The notes beneath the pieces are model-generated. The model saw only the letters and a list, made by a program, of their open reading frames with translations. It was not told where the DNA came from and made no database searches. This document shows, piece after piece, positions 55,851 to 64,000 of a DNA stretch of 64,000 nt. Where the stretch lies: contig NZ_CP180352.1 in assembly GCF_048007105.1 (NCBI RefSeq), positions 3,286,001 through 3,350,000 of the forward strand. Direction: 5' to 3'. The DNA comes from Minwuia sp048007105 (GTDB lineage Bacteria; Pseudomonadota; Alphaproteobacteria; Minwuiales; Minwuiaceae). Position numbers and translations under genes: made by a program. The number at the start of each line of letters is the position of its first letter. The stretch's first letter is position 1.

Positions 55851-56267
55851 CGGCCCCATGCCGTCGGGATCGAGGGGGGCGCCGTTCTGCCTGTCTGCGA
55901 CCAGAATACCGACGCCTGCCATATCGATGGCCGGAATGGTCACGGCGTAGTCGTCCAGCGCCGTGGCACGGATGTCGCGGGCGAAGGCAATGCCCGCGGC
56001 GCCCATCAGATCCGAAAGCAGCACGCCCTCGAAGTCCTGCTCCCCGTCCATGAAAGGCGTCACGGTGATCAGACTTGTCCGGGGCAGTGCCGCAAACTGC
56101 GCCGCGTCCAGTTCGAGACCGTTGGATGTGTTCGCGACGACATCCTTGCCAGCGACGGTCAGGATCACCTTTCCCGTCGGCGCGGACAGCCCGTCGGCCA
56201 TGGCGACAGCAGCCAGAACGATCAGGGATGCGCATACCACAAGCGGCACAAGTCGCGACATGTTCAT
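55764..56267 (-). CDS. Periplasmic molybdopterin-oxidoreductase-like (SUOX-fold) protein
   Basis: 167 residues with a signal peptide (MNMSRLVPLVVCASLIVLAA) and a core like the small SUOX-fold proteins: FEGVLLSDLMGAAGIAF and YAVTIPAIDMAGVGILVADR. No cysteine remains in the mature part, so the sulfite-oxidase-type molybdenum ligand is absent and cofactor binding is doubtful. Proteins of this kind are often next to signalling proteins, here the convergent EAL phosphodiesterase, with which it overlaps by 87 bases. A role as a periplasmic sensor partner is an inference. Confidence 0.72.
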   Translation of the reverse strand: MNMSRLVPLVVCASLIVLAAVAMADGLSAPTGKVILTVAGKDVVANTSNGLELDAAQFAALPRTSLITVTPFMDGEQDFEGVLLSDLMGAAGIAFARDIRATALDDYAVTIPAIDMAGVGILVADRQNGAPLDPDGMGPLWIIYPADAGVPDAQDKMIWQLRSLTVQ

Positions 56268-56315
56268 CCGGCTGCTCCCAATCCCGTTCCCCACGCCATT
56301 TTACGACAGCCTGCG

Positions 56316-57563
56316 TCAGGACGCCACATCAGATGGCCGCAGCCGGGCCTTTCTGACCTGGGCCAGCAGGAAGCTGCCGCCAATGAGATTTCCGGCGATC
56401 ACGACGCCGAACGGCACCGTGTAGTCGCCTGAGAGTTCGATCAGTCCCCAGATCAGCGGAGGCGCCGTCATCCAGCCCAGCGAGGCGAAGGCGTAGGCCC
56501 GGCCGTTCATCTCCCCCACCTGCCCTGCCGGCGCCCTGAGCGAGACCGCGGTCATGAAGATCGGCGACCAGCTGTTGCCTGACAGGCCAGCCAGAATGGC
56601 GATGGCGTACATGATCCAGACCGGCGTTTCGGGCGTCAGCGTCAGCGCGCCGCCGATGGCACAGGATGCGCCGACGGCCAGGATCGCCAGCGTGGTCTCG
56701 GGCGAGTCGATCATGTCGGAGAAGAACCCTGCCAGCGGCAGCCCCGCGATGGCGGTCAGCTGCACGATGGCGAAGAAGACCCCCGCCTCGACCGGCCCCA
56801 GCCCGACACCTTCCAGCAGGTAGATGTAGGTGAAGGTGAAAAGCGACGTGTGCGAGACCGCGAAGGCAATGGCTGTCCAGCCGAGAAGCCTGAGGTGCGG
56901 CGGGAGCATGAAACGCTCTGCCATGCGGCGCAGCCCGAAGGGCCGGCCCGAGGGCGCCGGCCGGTCGTCAGGGCGTATCCGGAAGACCGGCGCGAACAGC
57001 ACCGTCGCCAGAGCGGCCACGGCAACGACAATGACCATGGTGTACACGCCGGCCTGCCAGCCGACGGTCAGCATCGCCGCGGGCAGCAGGTAGCCTGCCG
57101 TCATCCCGGCCAGCGAGACGCCGGACTGGCGGATCGCCATGAACAGACCGACCCGCCGCCGTGGCGTCTTGGCCGAGACCATGGTGACATTGGCCGGTCC
57201 GTAGGGGCCGTAGAAGACACCATATGCGAAAGCGGCGAACATGACCGCCGACCAGGTGCCCGCGAGCGTGATCATTGCCGACAGGCCCATCCCGATCAGG
57301 CAGAGCATCATCGCGGTCACGCTGCCCAGCCGCCGCATCATCGCGCCACAGAACGGGCTGGCGATGCTGGTGCCGAGGAAGATGAAGGAGAAGGCCAGAC
57401 CGAAATCGCGCTCGTCCAGCCCGGTCTCGTCGGCCAGGCCGGGCGCCAGCAGCGTGAAGCCGATGAAGCCGAAGGCCGCGGCGCTCTGCGTCAGAAACGC
57501 CGCAAGCAGCGCCCAGAGGGTTGCCGAGGTCACGCGTTCGGGTATCTGGTCCGGGACGGCCAT
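56316..57563 (-). CDS. MFS transporter
   Basis: 415 residues, about twelve transmembrane helices; the start MAVPDQIPERVTSATLWALL is preferred to a longer one. Loop motif (FCGAMMRRLGSVTAMMLC) near 75–92 and FFSDMIDSPETTLAIL in the second half are weak versions of motif A. The segment YGVFYGPYGPANVTMVSAKT is typical of general anion/sugar-type MFS members. Substrate not inferable. Divergent from the DUF2000 gene across 148 bases. Confidence 0.85.
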   Translation of the reverse strand: MAVPDQIPERVTSATLWALLAAFLTQSAAAFGFIGFTLLAPGLADETGLDERDFGLAFSFIFLGTSIASPFCGAMMRRLGSVTAMMLCLIGMGLSAMITLAGTWSAVMFAAFAYGVFYGPYGPANVTMVSAKTPRRRVGLFMAIRQSGVSLAGMTAGYLLPAAMLTVGWQAGVYTMVIVVAVAALATVLFAPVFRIRPDDRPAPSGRPFGLRRMAERFMLPPHLRLLGWTAIAFAVSHTSLFTFTYIYLLEGVGLGPVEAGVFFAIVQLTAIAGLPLAGFFSDMIDSPETTLAILAVGASCAIGGALTLTPETPVWIMYAIAILAGLSGNSWSPIFMTAVSLRAPAGQVGEMNGRAYAFASLGWMTAPPLIWGLIELSGDYTVPFGVVIAGNLIGGSFLLAQVRKARLRPSDVAS

Positions 57564-57711
57564 ATCGTCTAACTCTGATCTCCTCCCGGGTGGCGGACGA
57601 TCCGGCCCGCCGCGTTCCGACAATCAACGACAGCGCGCACCGCCGGTTCAAGTCCTCTTGCCCCGCCGGAAGGGACCCTTGAGCCCCGCGCATGGCTTGG
57701 AAAGGCACGAC

Positions 57712-58119
57712 ATGTTCGACACGAAAATCGCGATCGTCATCCGCGAGGATCTCGCCGTCTGGCAGAAGCTCAACGTCACCGCCTTCCTGACCAGCGGCAT
57801 CGTCGGCGCGCATGACGGCATCATCGGCGAGGTCTACGAGGACGCCGCGGGCAACCGCTACAACCCGCTGATCGTCCAGCCGATGATGATCTACGCGGCC
57901 CCGGCCGAGAAGATGGCGACCGTCTACCGCCGCGCCATGGACCGCGGAGCGCAGATCTCGATCTACATCAAGGAGATGTTCGCCACCGGCGATGACACCG
58001 CCAACCGCGCCGCCGTGAAGGCCGCCGACCCGGAGACCATGTCCATCGTCGGGCTGGCTTTCCGGGAAGACAGGAAAGCCGTCGACAAGATCACGAAGGG
58101 CCTGAAGCTGCATGGCTGA
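57712..58119 (+). CDS. DUF2000 family protein
   Basis: 135 residues matching the DUF2000 pattern: MFDTKIAIVIREDLAVWQKL at the start, NVTAFLTSGIVGAHDGIIGE, and PMMIYAAPAEKMATVYRRAM. Function unknown; the fold is thought related to peptidyl-tRNA hydrolase-II-like proteins. ATG preceded by GGAAAGG. It is 69 bases before the acyl-CoA carboxylase on the same strand, with no other clue to a link. Confidence 0.88.
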   Translation: MFDTKIAIVIREDLAVWQKLNVTAFLTSGIVGAHDGIIGEVYEDAAGNRYNPLIVQPMMIYAAPAEKMATVYRRAMDRGAQISIYIKEMFATGDDTANRAAVKAADPETMSIVGLAFREDRKAVDKITKGLKLHG

Positions 58120-58188
58120 CAGGCGCTGAGCCCATTGCGTCTTCCGGCCGGGTTCGCGACACTCCGGCCCAGGGGAGACGCTGACACC

Positions 58189-61100
58189 ATGAAGAAACTT
58201 CTGATCGCCAATCGCGGCGAAATTGCCGTGCGCATCATGCAGACCGCCGCCGAACAGGGCTGGTCCACGATCGCCATTCATTCCGACGATGACGCCGAGA
58301 ACCTGCATGTCCTGCGCGCGGACGAAGCCGTGGCGCTGGGGGCGAAGGGCGTCGCGCCCTATCTCGACATCCAGCGCGTGGTGAAGGCTGCCAGCGACGC
58401 CGGCGCCGATGCAGTGCATCCGGGCTACGGCTTCCTGGCGGAGAACGCGGATTTCGCGAAGGCGGTCGGCGATGCCGGCATGACCTTCATCGGTCCCGAT
58501 CCGGCGACCCTGTCGCTCTTCGGCGACAAGGCCCGGGCCCGCGCGCTTGCCGACGAACACGGCGTCCCGACTGTCCCCGGCACCGACGGCCCCGCCGACG
58601 CGGCGGCGATAGCGGCACTGCTGGACAGCTTCGGCCCCGAAGGCGCGGTGATGATCAAGGCCGTCGCGGGCGGCGGCGGACGCGGCATGCGGATCGTCCG
58701 CGCAGGCGAGGATGTCGCATCGGCTGCCGAGCGATGCTGTTCCGAGGCGAAGCAGGCTTTCGGCGACGGCCGGCATCTATGCCGAACGGCTGATGCGCCC
58801 GGCGCGGCATATCGAGGTGCAGGTCCTGGGCGACGGCGCCGGCCGCGTAACGCATTTCGGCGTCCGCGAATGCTCGATCCAGCGGCGCAACCAGAAGATC
58901 GTCGAGATCGCGCCGGCGCCCGGTCTGGATCCGGCAATCCAGGACGCAATGATCGCGGACGCCCAGAAGCTGGCGCAGGCCGTGAACTACCGTGGTCTCG
59001 GCACCTTCGAGTTTCTGGTCGATCTGGCGAAGGGCGCCCCCGCCCCCGGCTATGCCTTCATCGAGGCCAATGCCCGTATCCAGGTCGAGCATACCGTCAC
59101 GGAGGAAGTCTTCGACACCGACCTCGTGGCGCTGCAACTCGCGGTGTGCGAAGGCAGATCACTCGCCGATCTGGGCGTCGATGGCGACCGCGGCGCACCG
59201 CGCGGCCATGCGGTCCAGTTGCGCGTCAACATGGAGCGGATGACGAAGACCGGCGATGTCATGCCTTCGGGCGGCACGCTGGCCGCCTTCGATCCGCCCA
59301 TCGGGCGTGGCGTGCGTGTCGATACCTTCGGCTATGCCGGCTACCGGACCAGCCCGGCCTTCGATTCCCTGCTGGCCAAGGTCATCGTGCACAGCCCCTC
59401 CGCGGCCTATGAGGATGCGGTCGACCGTGCCTACCGCGCGCTCTCGGCGTTCCGCATCGAGGGCGTCGAGACCAATGCGGGGTTCCTGCAGAATCTTCTG
59501 AAAGACGGCGACTTCCGCGCCAACAAGGTCGATACCGGCTTTCTGGAAGCGCGCATGGCGGCGCTGACCGAACCCGGCGATCATCCGAAGCTCTACCGCG
59601 AACTGCCGAAGGCCGAACGGCGCGGCGCCGGCGCACGGCTGCAGTCGAGCGATCCTCTTGCCGTTCTCGACTTCGGCAAGGTCACGCCGTCATCGGCAGC
59701 GGCTGCAACACAGGACGATGCGCCCGAGGGCGCGACAACGGTCCCTGCACCGATGCAGGGCACGATCATTTCCATCGCCGTCGAGGAAGGCTCTGAAGTC
59801 CAGGCCGGCAAGCCGCTGCTGGTCATGGATTCGATGAAGATGGAGCACGTCATCGAGGCGCCGTTCAGCGGCATCGTCCGGCAACTCGCGGTCGCCGCGC
59901 AGGACACCGTCTACGAAGGCGACCCGCTGGCCTATGTGGAACCGGCCGAGGTCGCGGCGGACGATGCGGGCGAAGTCGAAGAGATCGATCTCGACGAACT
60001 GCGCGCGGACCTAATCGAAACATTGAACCGGCAGGCCAAGACGCTTGACGAGAACCGGCCGAAATCGGTCGAACGCCGGCGGAAGACGGGCCAGCGCACC
60101 GCCCGGGAAAACGTCTCCGATCTGATCGACGACGGCACCTGGGTCGAGTACGGATCGCTCGCCATCGCCGCGCAGCGGACCCGGCGGACGCTGGACGACC
60201 TGATCGACAACACGCCCGCGGACGGCATGCTGGCCGGGCTGGGACACGTGAACGGAGACCGGTTTGCCGAGGACAAGAGCCGCGTCGCGGTCCTCTGCTA
60301 CGACTACACCGTGCTGGCCGGCACGCAGGGCATGGTCAACCACGCCAAGAAGGACCGTCTTCTCCAGCAGACGCTGCGCTACAAGCTGCCATTGATCGTC
60401 TTCACCGAAGGCGGTGGCGGACGGCCCGGCGACGTCGACGTCGGCCAGGTCGGCGGCCTGCATATCCATACCTTCGAGATGTTCGGCAAGATGAGCGGCC
60501 TCGCCCCCATCGTCGGCATCAATTCCGGTTACTGCTTTGCGGGCAATGCCGCCCTGCTGGGCTGCTGCGATGTCGTCATCGCCACCGAGAATTCGAACAT
60601 CGGGATGGGCGGCCCTGCGATGATCGAGGGCGGCGGCCTGGGCGTCTTCAGCCCCAAGGAGGTTGGTCCGATCTCGGAGCAGATCCGTTCCGGCGTGGTC
60701 GACATCGCTGTGAAGGACGAGGCGGAAGCCGTTGCCACGGCGAAGAAATATCTCTCCTACTTCCAAGGCCCCATCGACCACTGGAACTGCGACGACCAGC
60801 GCAAGTTGCGCCGGGTGATCCCGGAGAACCGCAAGCGTCTCTATGACATGCGGGAGGTCATCGACATCATCGCCGACACGGATTCGGTGCTCGAACTCCG
60901 CAAGGGCTTCGGACTCGGCATGGTGACGTCGCTCATCCGGGTCGAGGGCCGTCCGCTGGGTGTCATCGCCAATAATCCCAGCCACCTTTCCGGCGCCATC
61001 GACAGCCCGGGTTCGGACAAGGCCGCGCGCTTCATGCGGCTCTGCGACGCCTACGACATCCCGATCATGTTCCTGGTCGACACGCCCGGCATGATGGTCG

Positions 61101-61555
61101 GCCCCGAGGTCGAGAAAACCGCCCTGGTCCGCCACTGCAGCCGCCTGTTCGTGGCCGGCGCGAACCTGACCGTGCCCTTCTTCAGCTTCATCCTGCGCAA
61201 GTCCTACGGGCTCGGCGCCCAGGGGATGGCCGGCGCCAGCTTCCACGCGCCGCTGTTCACGGTCGCCTGGCCGTCGGGCGAGTTCGGCGGCATGGGCCTG
61301 GAGGGCGCGGTGAAGCTCGCCTACCGCAAGGAACTCGCGGCCATCGAGGACCCGGAAGAGCGCGCGAAGACCTTCGACCAGATGGTCGCCGACTCCTACG
61401 AGAAGGGAAAGGCGCTCTCGACGGCGACATACTTCGAGATCGACGACGTCATCGACCCGGCCGAAACCCGCCGCCTGATCGTCGCCGCACTGAAGGCCGC
61501 GCCCCCACCCGCCCCGCGCGAAGGGAAGAAGCACGCCTGGATCGATACGTGGTAA
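58189..61555 (+). CDS. Single-chain acyl-CoA carboxylase (biotin carboxylase–carrier–carboxyltransferase), interrupted by a +1 frameshift
   Basis: About 1121 residues after repair, ~120 kDa. Order: biotin carboxylase (MKKLLIANRGEIAVR, ATP-grasp GGGGRGMRIV, VRECSIQRRNQKI), a linker, biotinyl carrier (VMDSMKMEHVIEAPFSG, Lys near 551) and carboxyltransferase (GTQGMVNHAKKDRLL, SGYCFAGNAALLGC, DTPGMMVGPEVEKT). This build matches the single-chain long-chain acyl-CoA carboxylases known from mycobacteria and some proteobacteria. The frame breaks at 58768–58773 (GGCCGG): the first part ends EAKQAFGDG and resumes IYAERLMRPARHIEV. Deleting one C restores FGDGGIYAERLM. Substrate unknown. Confidence 0.9.
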
Positions 61556-61591
61556 GGATGCCGCGCACACGTTCTTGACGGGACCTGAACC

Positions 61592-62827
61592 ATGCCCCAC
61601 GCCGTTTCACCTCTCGCGCCCGAAACCCAGCCCGATCTGCCGCCGATCGCCGGATGCAGGGCCGGCGCCATTGCCGCCGGTCTCCGCTACAAGGGCCGCG
61701 CCGACCTGACGATGTTCGCCTTCGCGCCGGGCACCACGGTGGCCGGCGTGCAGACGACGTCCACGACGGCAGGCGCACCCGTGGTCTGGAACGACGACCG
61801 GCTGCCAGGGGGATCGGCAAGGGCGGTCATCATCAACGCCGGCAATGCCAACGTCTTCAACGGCGAGCAGGGCATGAAGGACGTTGCGGCCACCGCCGCA
61901 GCCGTCGGCGAGGCCATCGGCTGCGCCGCCGAGGAAGTCCTGGTCGCCTCGACCGGCGTCATCGGTCAGCTGCTGCCCATCGACAAGCTGCTGGCCGCCG
62001 TTCCGGGCCTCGCCGAGCATGTCCATGAGGACGGCTGGGCCGAGGCCGCGGGCGGCATCATCACCACCGACACCTTCGAGAAGCGCGCCACGGCGACGGC
62101 GCGGATCGGCAACGCGACGGTCACCATCAACGGCATCGCCAAGGGCTCCGGCATGATCGCGCCGAACATGGCGACGATGCTGGCCTATGTCGCGACCGAC
62201 GCGGCTCTGCCTTCCGGCGTGCTGCGCGACCTGCTGGTCCCGATCACCGACCGCACCTTCAACTGCGTGACCGTGGACGGCGACATGTCGACCTCCGACA
62301 TGTGCCTGCTGTTCGCGACCGGCATGGGGCCGGCGCATCCGAAGGTCGAAAGCGCTACCGACCCGGCCCTGGCGGATTTTGCGGAGAAGCTGGAAGCGAT
62401 CCTCCGCGACCTCGCGATCCAGATCGCCCGCGACGGCGAAGGCGCGCAGAAGCTGATCACCATCGACGTCACCGGCGCCGAGGACGACCGGGCCGCCCGC
62501 GTTGTTGCGCTCGCCATCGGCAACTCGCCGCTGGTGAAGACCGCCATCGCCGGGGAGGACGCCAACTGGGGCCGCATCGTCATGGCGGTCGGCAAGTCCG
62601 GCGAGAAGGCCGTGCGCGACAGGATCGCCGTCCGCGTCGGCGGCGTCACCATCGCCCGCGACGGGGGGCCGGACCCGGACTACCGCGAGGAACAGATTAC
62701 CGGGCACATGAAGGGCCGCGACATCCATATCGAGGTCGATCTCGGCCTCGGCGGCGGCAAGTCGCGCGTCTGGACCTGCGATCTCACCCACGGCTACATC
62801 GACATCAACGCCGACTACCGCTCGTGA
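61592..62827 (+). CDS. argJ: Bifunctional glutamate N-acetyltransferase / amino-acid acetyltransferase
   Basis: 411 residues. Transfers acetyl from N-acetylornithine to glutamate (cyclic arginine pathway) and may use acetyl-CoA. It is autoprocessed at a Thr in GSGMIAPNMATMLAY (Thr nucleophile of the β chain near residue 194), and has the Asn-rich VIINAGNANVFNGEQG site. A distinctive strong feature of the arginine route. The stop overlaps mutT's start as GTGA. Confidence 0.96.
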   Translation: MPHAVSPLAPETQPDLPPIAGCRAGAIAAGLRYKGRADLTMFAFAPGTTVAGVQTTSTTAGAPVVWNDDRLPGGSARAVIINAGNANVFNGEQGMKDVAATAAAVGEAIGCAAEEVLVASTGVIGQLLPIDKLLAAVPGLAEHVHEDGWAEAAGGIITTDTFEKRATATARIGNATVTINGIAKGSGMIAPNMATMLAYVATDAALPSGVLRDLLVPITDRTFNCVTVDGDMSTSDMCLLFATGMGPAHPKVESATDPALADFAEKLEAILRDLAIQIARDGEGAQKLITIDVTGAEDDRAARVVALAIGNSPLVKTAIAGEDANWGRIVMAVGKSGEKAVRDRIAVRVGGVTIARDGGPDPDYREEQITGHMKGRDIHIEVDLGLGGGKSRVWTCDLTHGYIDINADYRS

Positions 62828-63246
62828 AGCTGGTTCTCGTCGCGGCCATCGCCCTGATCGACGGTCAGGGCCGCGTCCTGCTGGCCGAACGGCCGGAAGG
62901 CAAGTCGATGGCCGGCCTGTGGGAGTTTCCCGGCGGGAAGGTCGAGCCTGGCGAAAGCCCCGAAGCCTGCCTTGTTCGCGAATGCGCCGAGGAACTCGGC
63001 ATCGGAATCGACGCGGCCGATCTCAGTCCGCTCACCTTCGCCAGCCACGGCTATGACGACTTTCACCTGCTGATGCCGGTCTTCGCCTGCCGCCGATGGC
63101 AGGGCGAACCGCGGGGGCTGGAGGGACAGCGCATCGCCTTCGCCCCGGCAGAGAGGTTGTCCGACTACCCGATGCCGCCAGCCGATGCGCCGTTGCTGGA
63201 GGTCATCGCCGCGGAGATGGACCGGGCTGCAGCGGCAGCCGGTTGA
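62824..63246 (+). CDS. mutT: 8-oxo-dGTP diphosphatase MutT (Nudix)
   Basis: 140 residues. Removes oxidised nucleotides from the pool. The Nudix box GGKVEPGESPEACLVRECAE with REx2EE reads RECAEELG, matching the family GX5EX7REUXEEXGU, here complete. GTG start overlaps argJ's TGA. A larger ORF in the same frame begins upstream inside argJ and is rejected. The argJ–mutT pair is common in alphaproteobacteria. Confidence 0.95.
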   Translation: MKLVLVAAIALIDGQGRVLLAERPEGKSMAGLWEFPGGKVEPGESPEACLVRECAEELGIGIDAADLSPLTFASHGYDDFHLLMPVFACRRWQGEPRGLEGQRIAFAPAERLSDYPMPPADAPLLEVIAAEMDRAAAAAG

Positions 63247-63310
63247 CCGCCGACCTCCTTCCGCCTACAGCAACGCCCCACCGACCATCCTTCCAGACGG
63301 AACTCCTGAC

Positions 63311-64000
63311 ATGGCGACAGGCCGAATCTTCTCCGGCGTCCAACCGACCGGCAACCTTCATCTCGGCAACTATCTGGGCGCGATCCGCAATTTCGTCCGC
63401 CTGCAGCATGACTACGAATGCATCTACTGCGTCGTCGACATGCACGCGATCACCGTCTGGCAGGACCCGGCCGAGCTGAAATCCACGACCCGCGAGGTGG
63501 CCGCCGCCTATCTGGCCGCCGGCATCGATCCGAAGCAGTCGATCATCTTCAACCAGTCCCAGGTGGCGGCCCATGCCCAGCTGGCCTGGATCTTCAACTG
63601 CATCGCCCGGATGGGCTGGCTCAACCGCATGACGCAGTTCAAGGAGAAGGCTGGCAAGCACCGCGAGAACGCCTCCGTCGGGCTGTTCGTCTACCCGAAC
63701 CTGATGGCGGCCGACATCCTTGCCTACAAGGCGACCCACGTGCCCGTCGGCGAGGATCAGAAGCAGCATCTCGAGCTGTGCCGCGACATCGCGCAGAAGT
63801 TCAACAACGACTTCGGCGTGGAATATTTTCCGATCACCGAGCCGCTGATCCTGGGCGCCGCGACCCGCGTCATGAGCCTGCGCGACGGCTCTTCGAAGAT
63901 GTCGAAGTCCGATCCGTCGGACAATTCCCGCATCAACGTCACCGACGACGCCGACACGATCGCCAGAAAGATCCGCCGTGCGAAGACCGATCCGGAGCCT
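63311..64000 (+). CDS. trpS: Tryptophanyl-tRNA synthetase, 3'-truncated by window edge
   Basis: First 230 residues of TrpRS (usually ~330), cut by the window end. Class I: FSGVQPTGNLHLGNYLGAIR (HIGH-type segment) and KMSKS in SSKMSKSDPSDNSRI. NVMLGLF-type region reads ENASVGLFVYPNLMAADIL. No stop occurs before 64000. Charges tRNA-Trp, unlinked to trpE. ATG 64 bases after mutT. Confidence 0.96.
   Translation, partial: MATGRIFSGVQPTGNLHLGNYLGAIRNFVRLQHDYECIYCVVDMHAITVWQDPAELKSTTREVAAAYLAAGIDPKQSIIFNQSQVAAHAQLAWIFNCIARMGWLNRMTQFKEKAGKHRENASVGLFVYPNLMAADILAYKATHVPVGEDQKQHLELCRDIAQKFNNDFGVEYFPITEPLILGAATRVMSLRDGSSKMSKSDPSDNSRINVTDDADTIARKIRRAKTDPEP

Noticed and set aside
62302..62823. N-terminal extension of mutT inside argJ
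   Set aside because: It is argJ out of frame, full of Arg/His/Pro; the GTG at 62824 begins the Nudix domain and overlaps the argJ stop.

Overview
The window is about 64 kb of GC-rich (mid-60s %), densely coding chromosome from an alphaproteobacterium, most likely a non-Rhizobiales lineage near the Rhodospirillales. The evidence is gene order and gene type: the tpiA–secG–pyrG–kdsA–eno block with divergent ppiD–trpE; rne divergent from amiC–mrcA–prfB; an RNase E with an acidic insert and an Arg-rich tail; argJ–mutT; and many GTG starts with GTGA overlaps. No phage, insertion sequence, CRISPR array, rRNA or replication origin was seen. A single tRNA-Arg(CCT) is followed by a short, AT-richer patch.

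Layout. 1–8.2 kb: the end of a PAS sensor kinase, then a branched-chain-amino-acid-type ABC importer (two ATPases, two permeases, one binding protein) with an acyl-CoA ligase inside the operon, which suggests import and activation of a carboxylic acid. 8.2–10.6 kb: SCO1-like copper protein, GNAT, aminotransferase. 10.6–17.5 kb: a hybrid histidine kinase followed one base later by a ~1430-residue membrane-anchored coiled-coil protein. 17.6–19.5 kb: a CoA-transferase/racemase overlapping an SDR. 19.6–28.3 kb: eno, kdsA, pyrG, secG, tpiA, ppiD, trpE. 28.4–34.4 kb: an unknown protein with a CheY-like regulator, the tRNA, a small lipoprotein, two TauD-type dioxygenases, and a 73-residue biotinyl carrier overlapping an exported hydrolase-like protein. 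34.4–42.7 kb: prfB (with its programmed +1 frameshift), mrcA, amiC and rne. 42.7–49.9 kb: quinone oxidoreductase, MBL protein, flavin monooxygenase, cysS, folE and a lipoprotein. 49.9–52.3 kb: an XRE-cupin regulator, GNAT and Bcr/CflA-type exporter that look like one self-regulated unit. 52.3–64 kb: M20 deacetylase, SRAP protein, GAF-EAL phosphodiesterase, a SUOX-like protein, an MFS transporter, DUF2000, a single-chain acyl-CoA carboxylase, argJ, mutT and the start of trpS.

Two observations stand out. First, seven otherwise well-conserved genes each carry one single-base indel (permease, binding protein, coiled-coil protein, hybrid kinase, SDR, trpE, acyl-CoA carboxylase). Most lie in or beside GGCC/GCCGGC-type sequence. 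A systematic sequencing or assembly artefact is the simplest explanation, and it must be told apart from the genuine programmed frameshift in prfB. Second, the XRE-cupin gene has a perfect 14-base inverted repeat covering a −10-like element and its own ATG, with a predicted transcription start at the ATG, so it may be a leaderless, autorepressed regulator of a small efflux/acetylation cassette.

I did not see an unmistakable new defence or biosynthetic system. The best leads are the XRE/GNAT/MFS unit, the kinase plus giant coiled-coil pair, the biotinyl-carrier/hydrolase pair, and the MBL protein lacking two canonical metal ligands.
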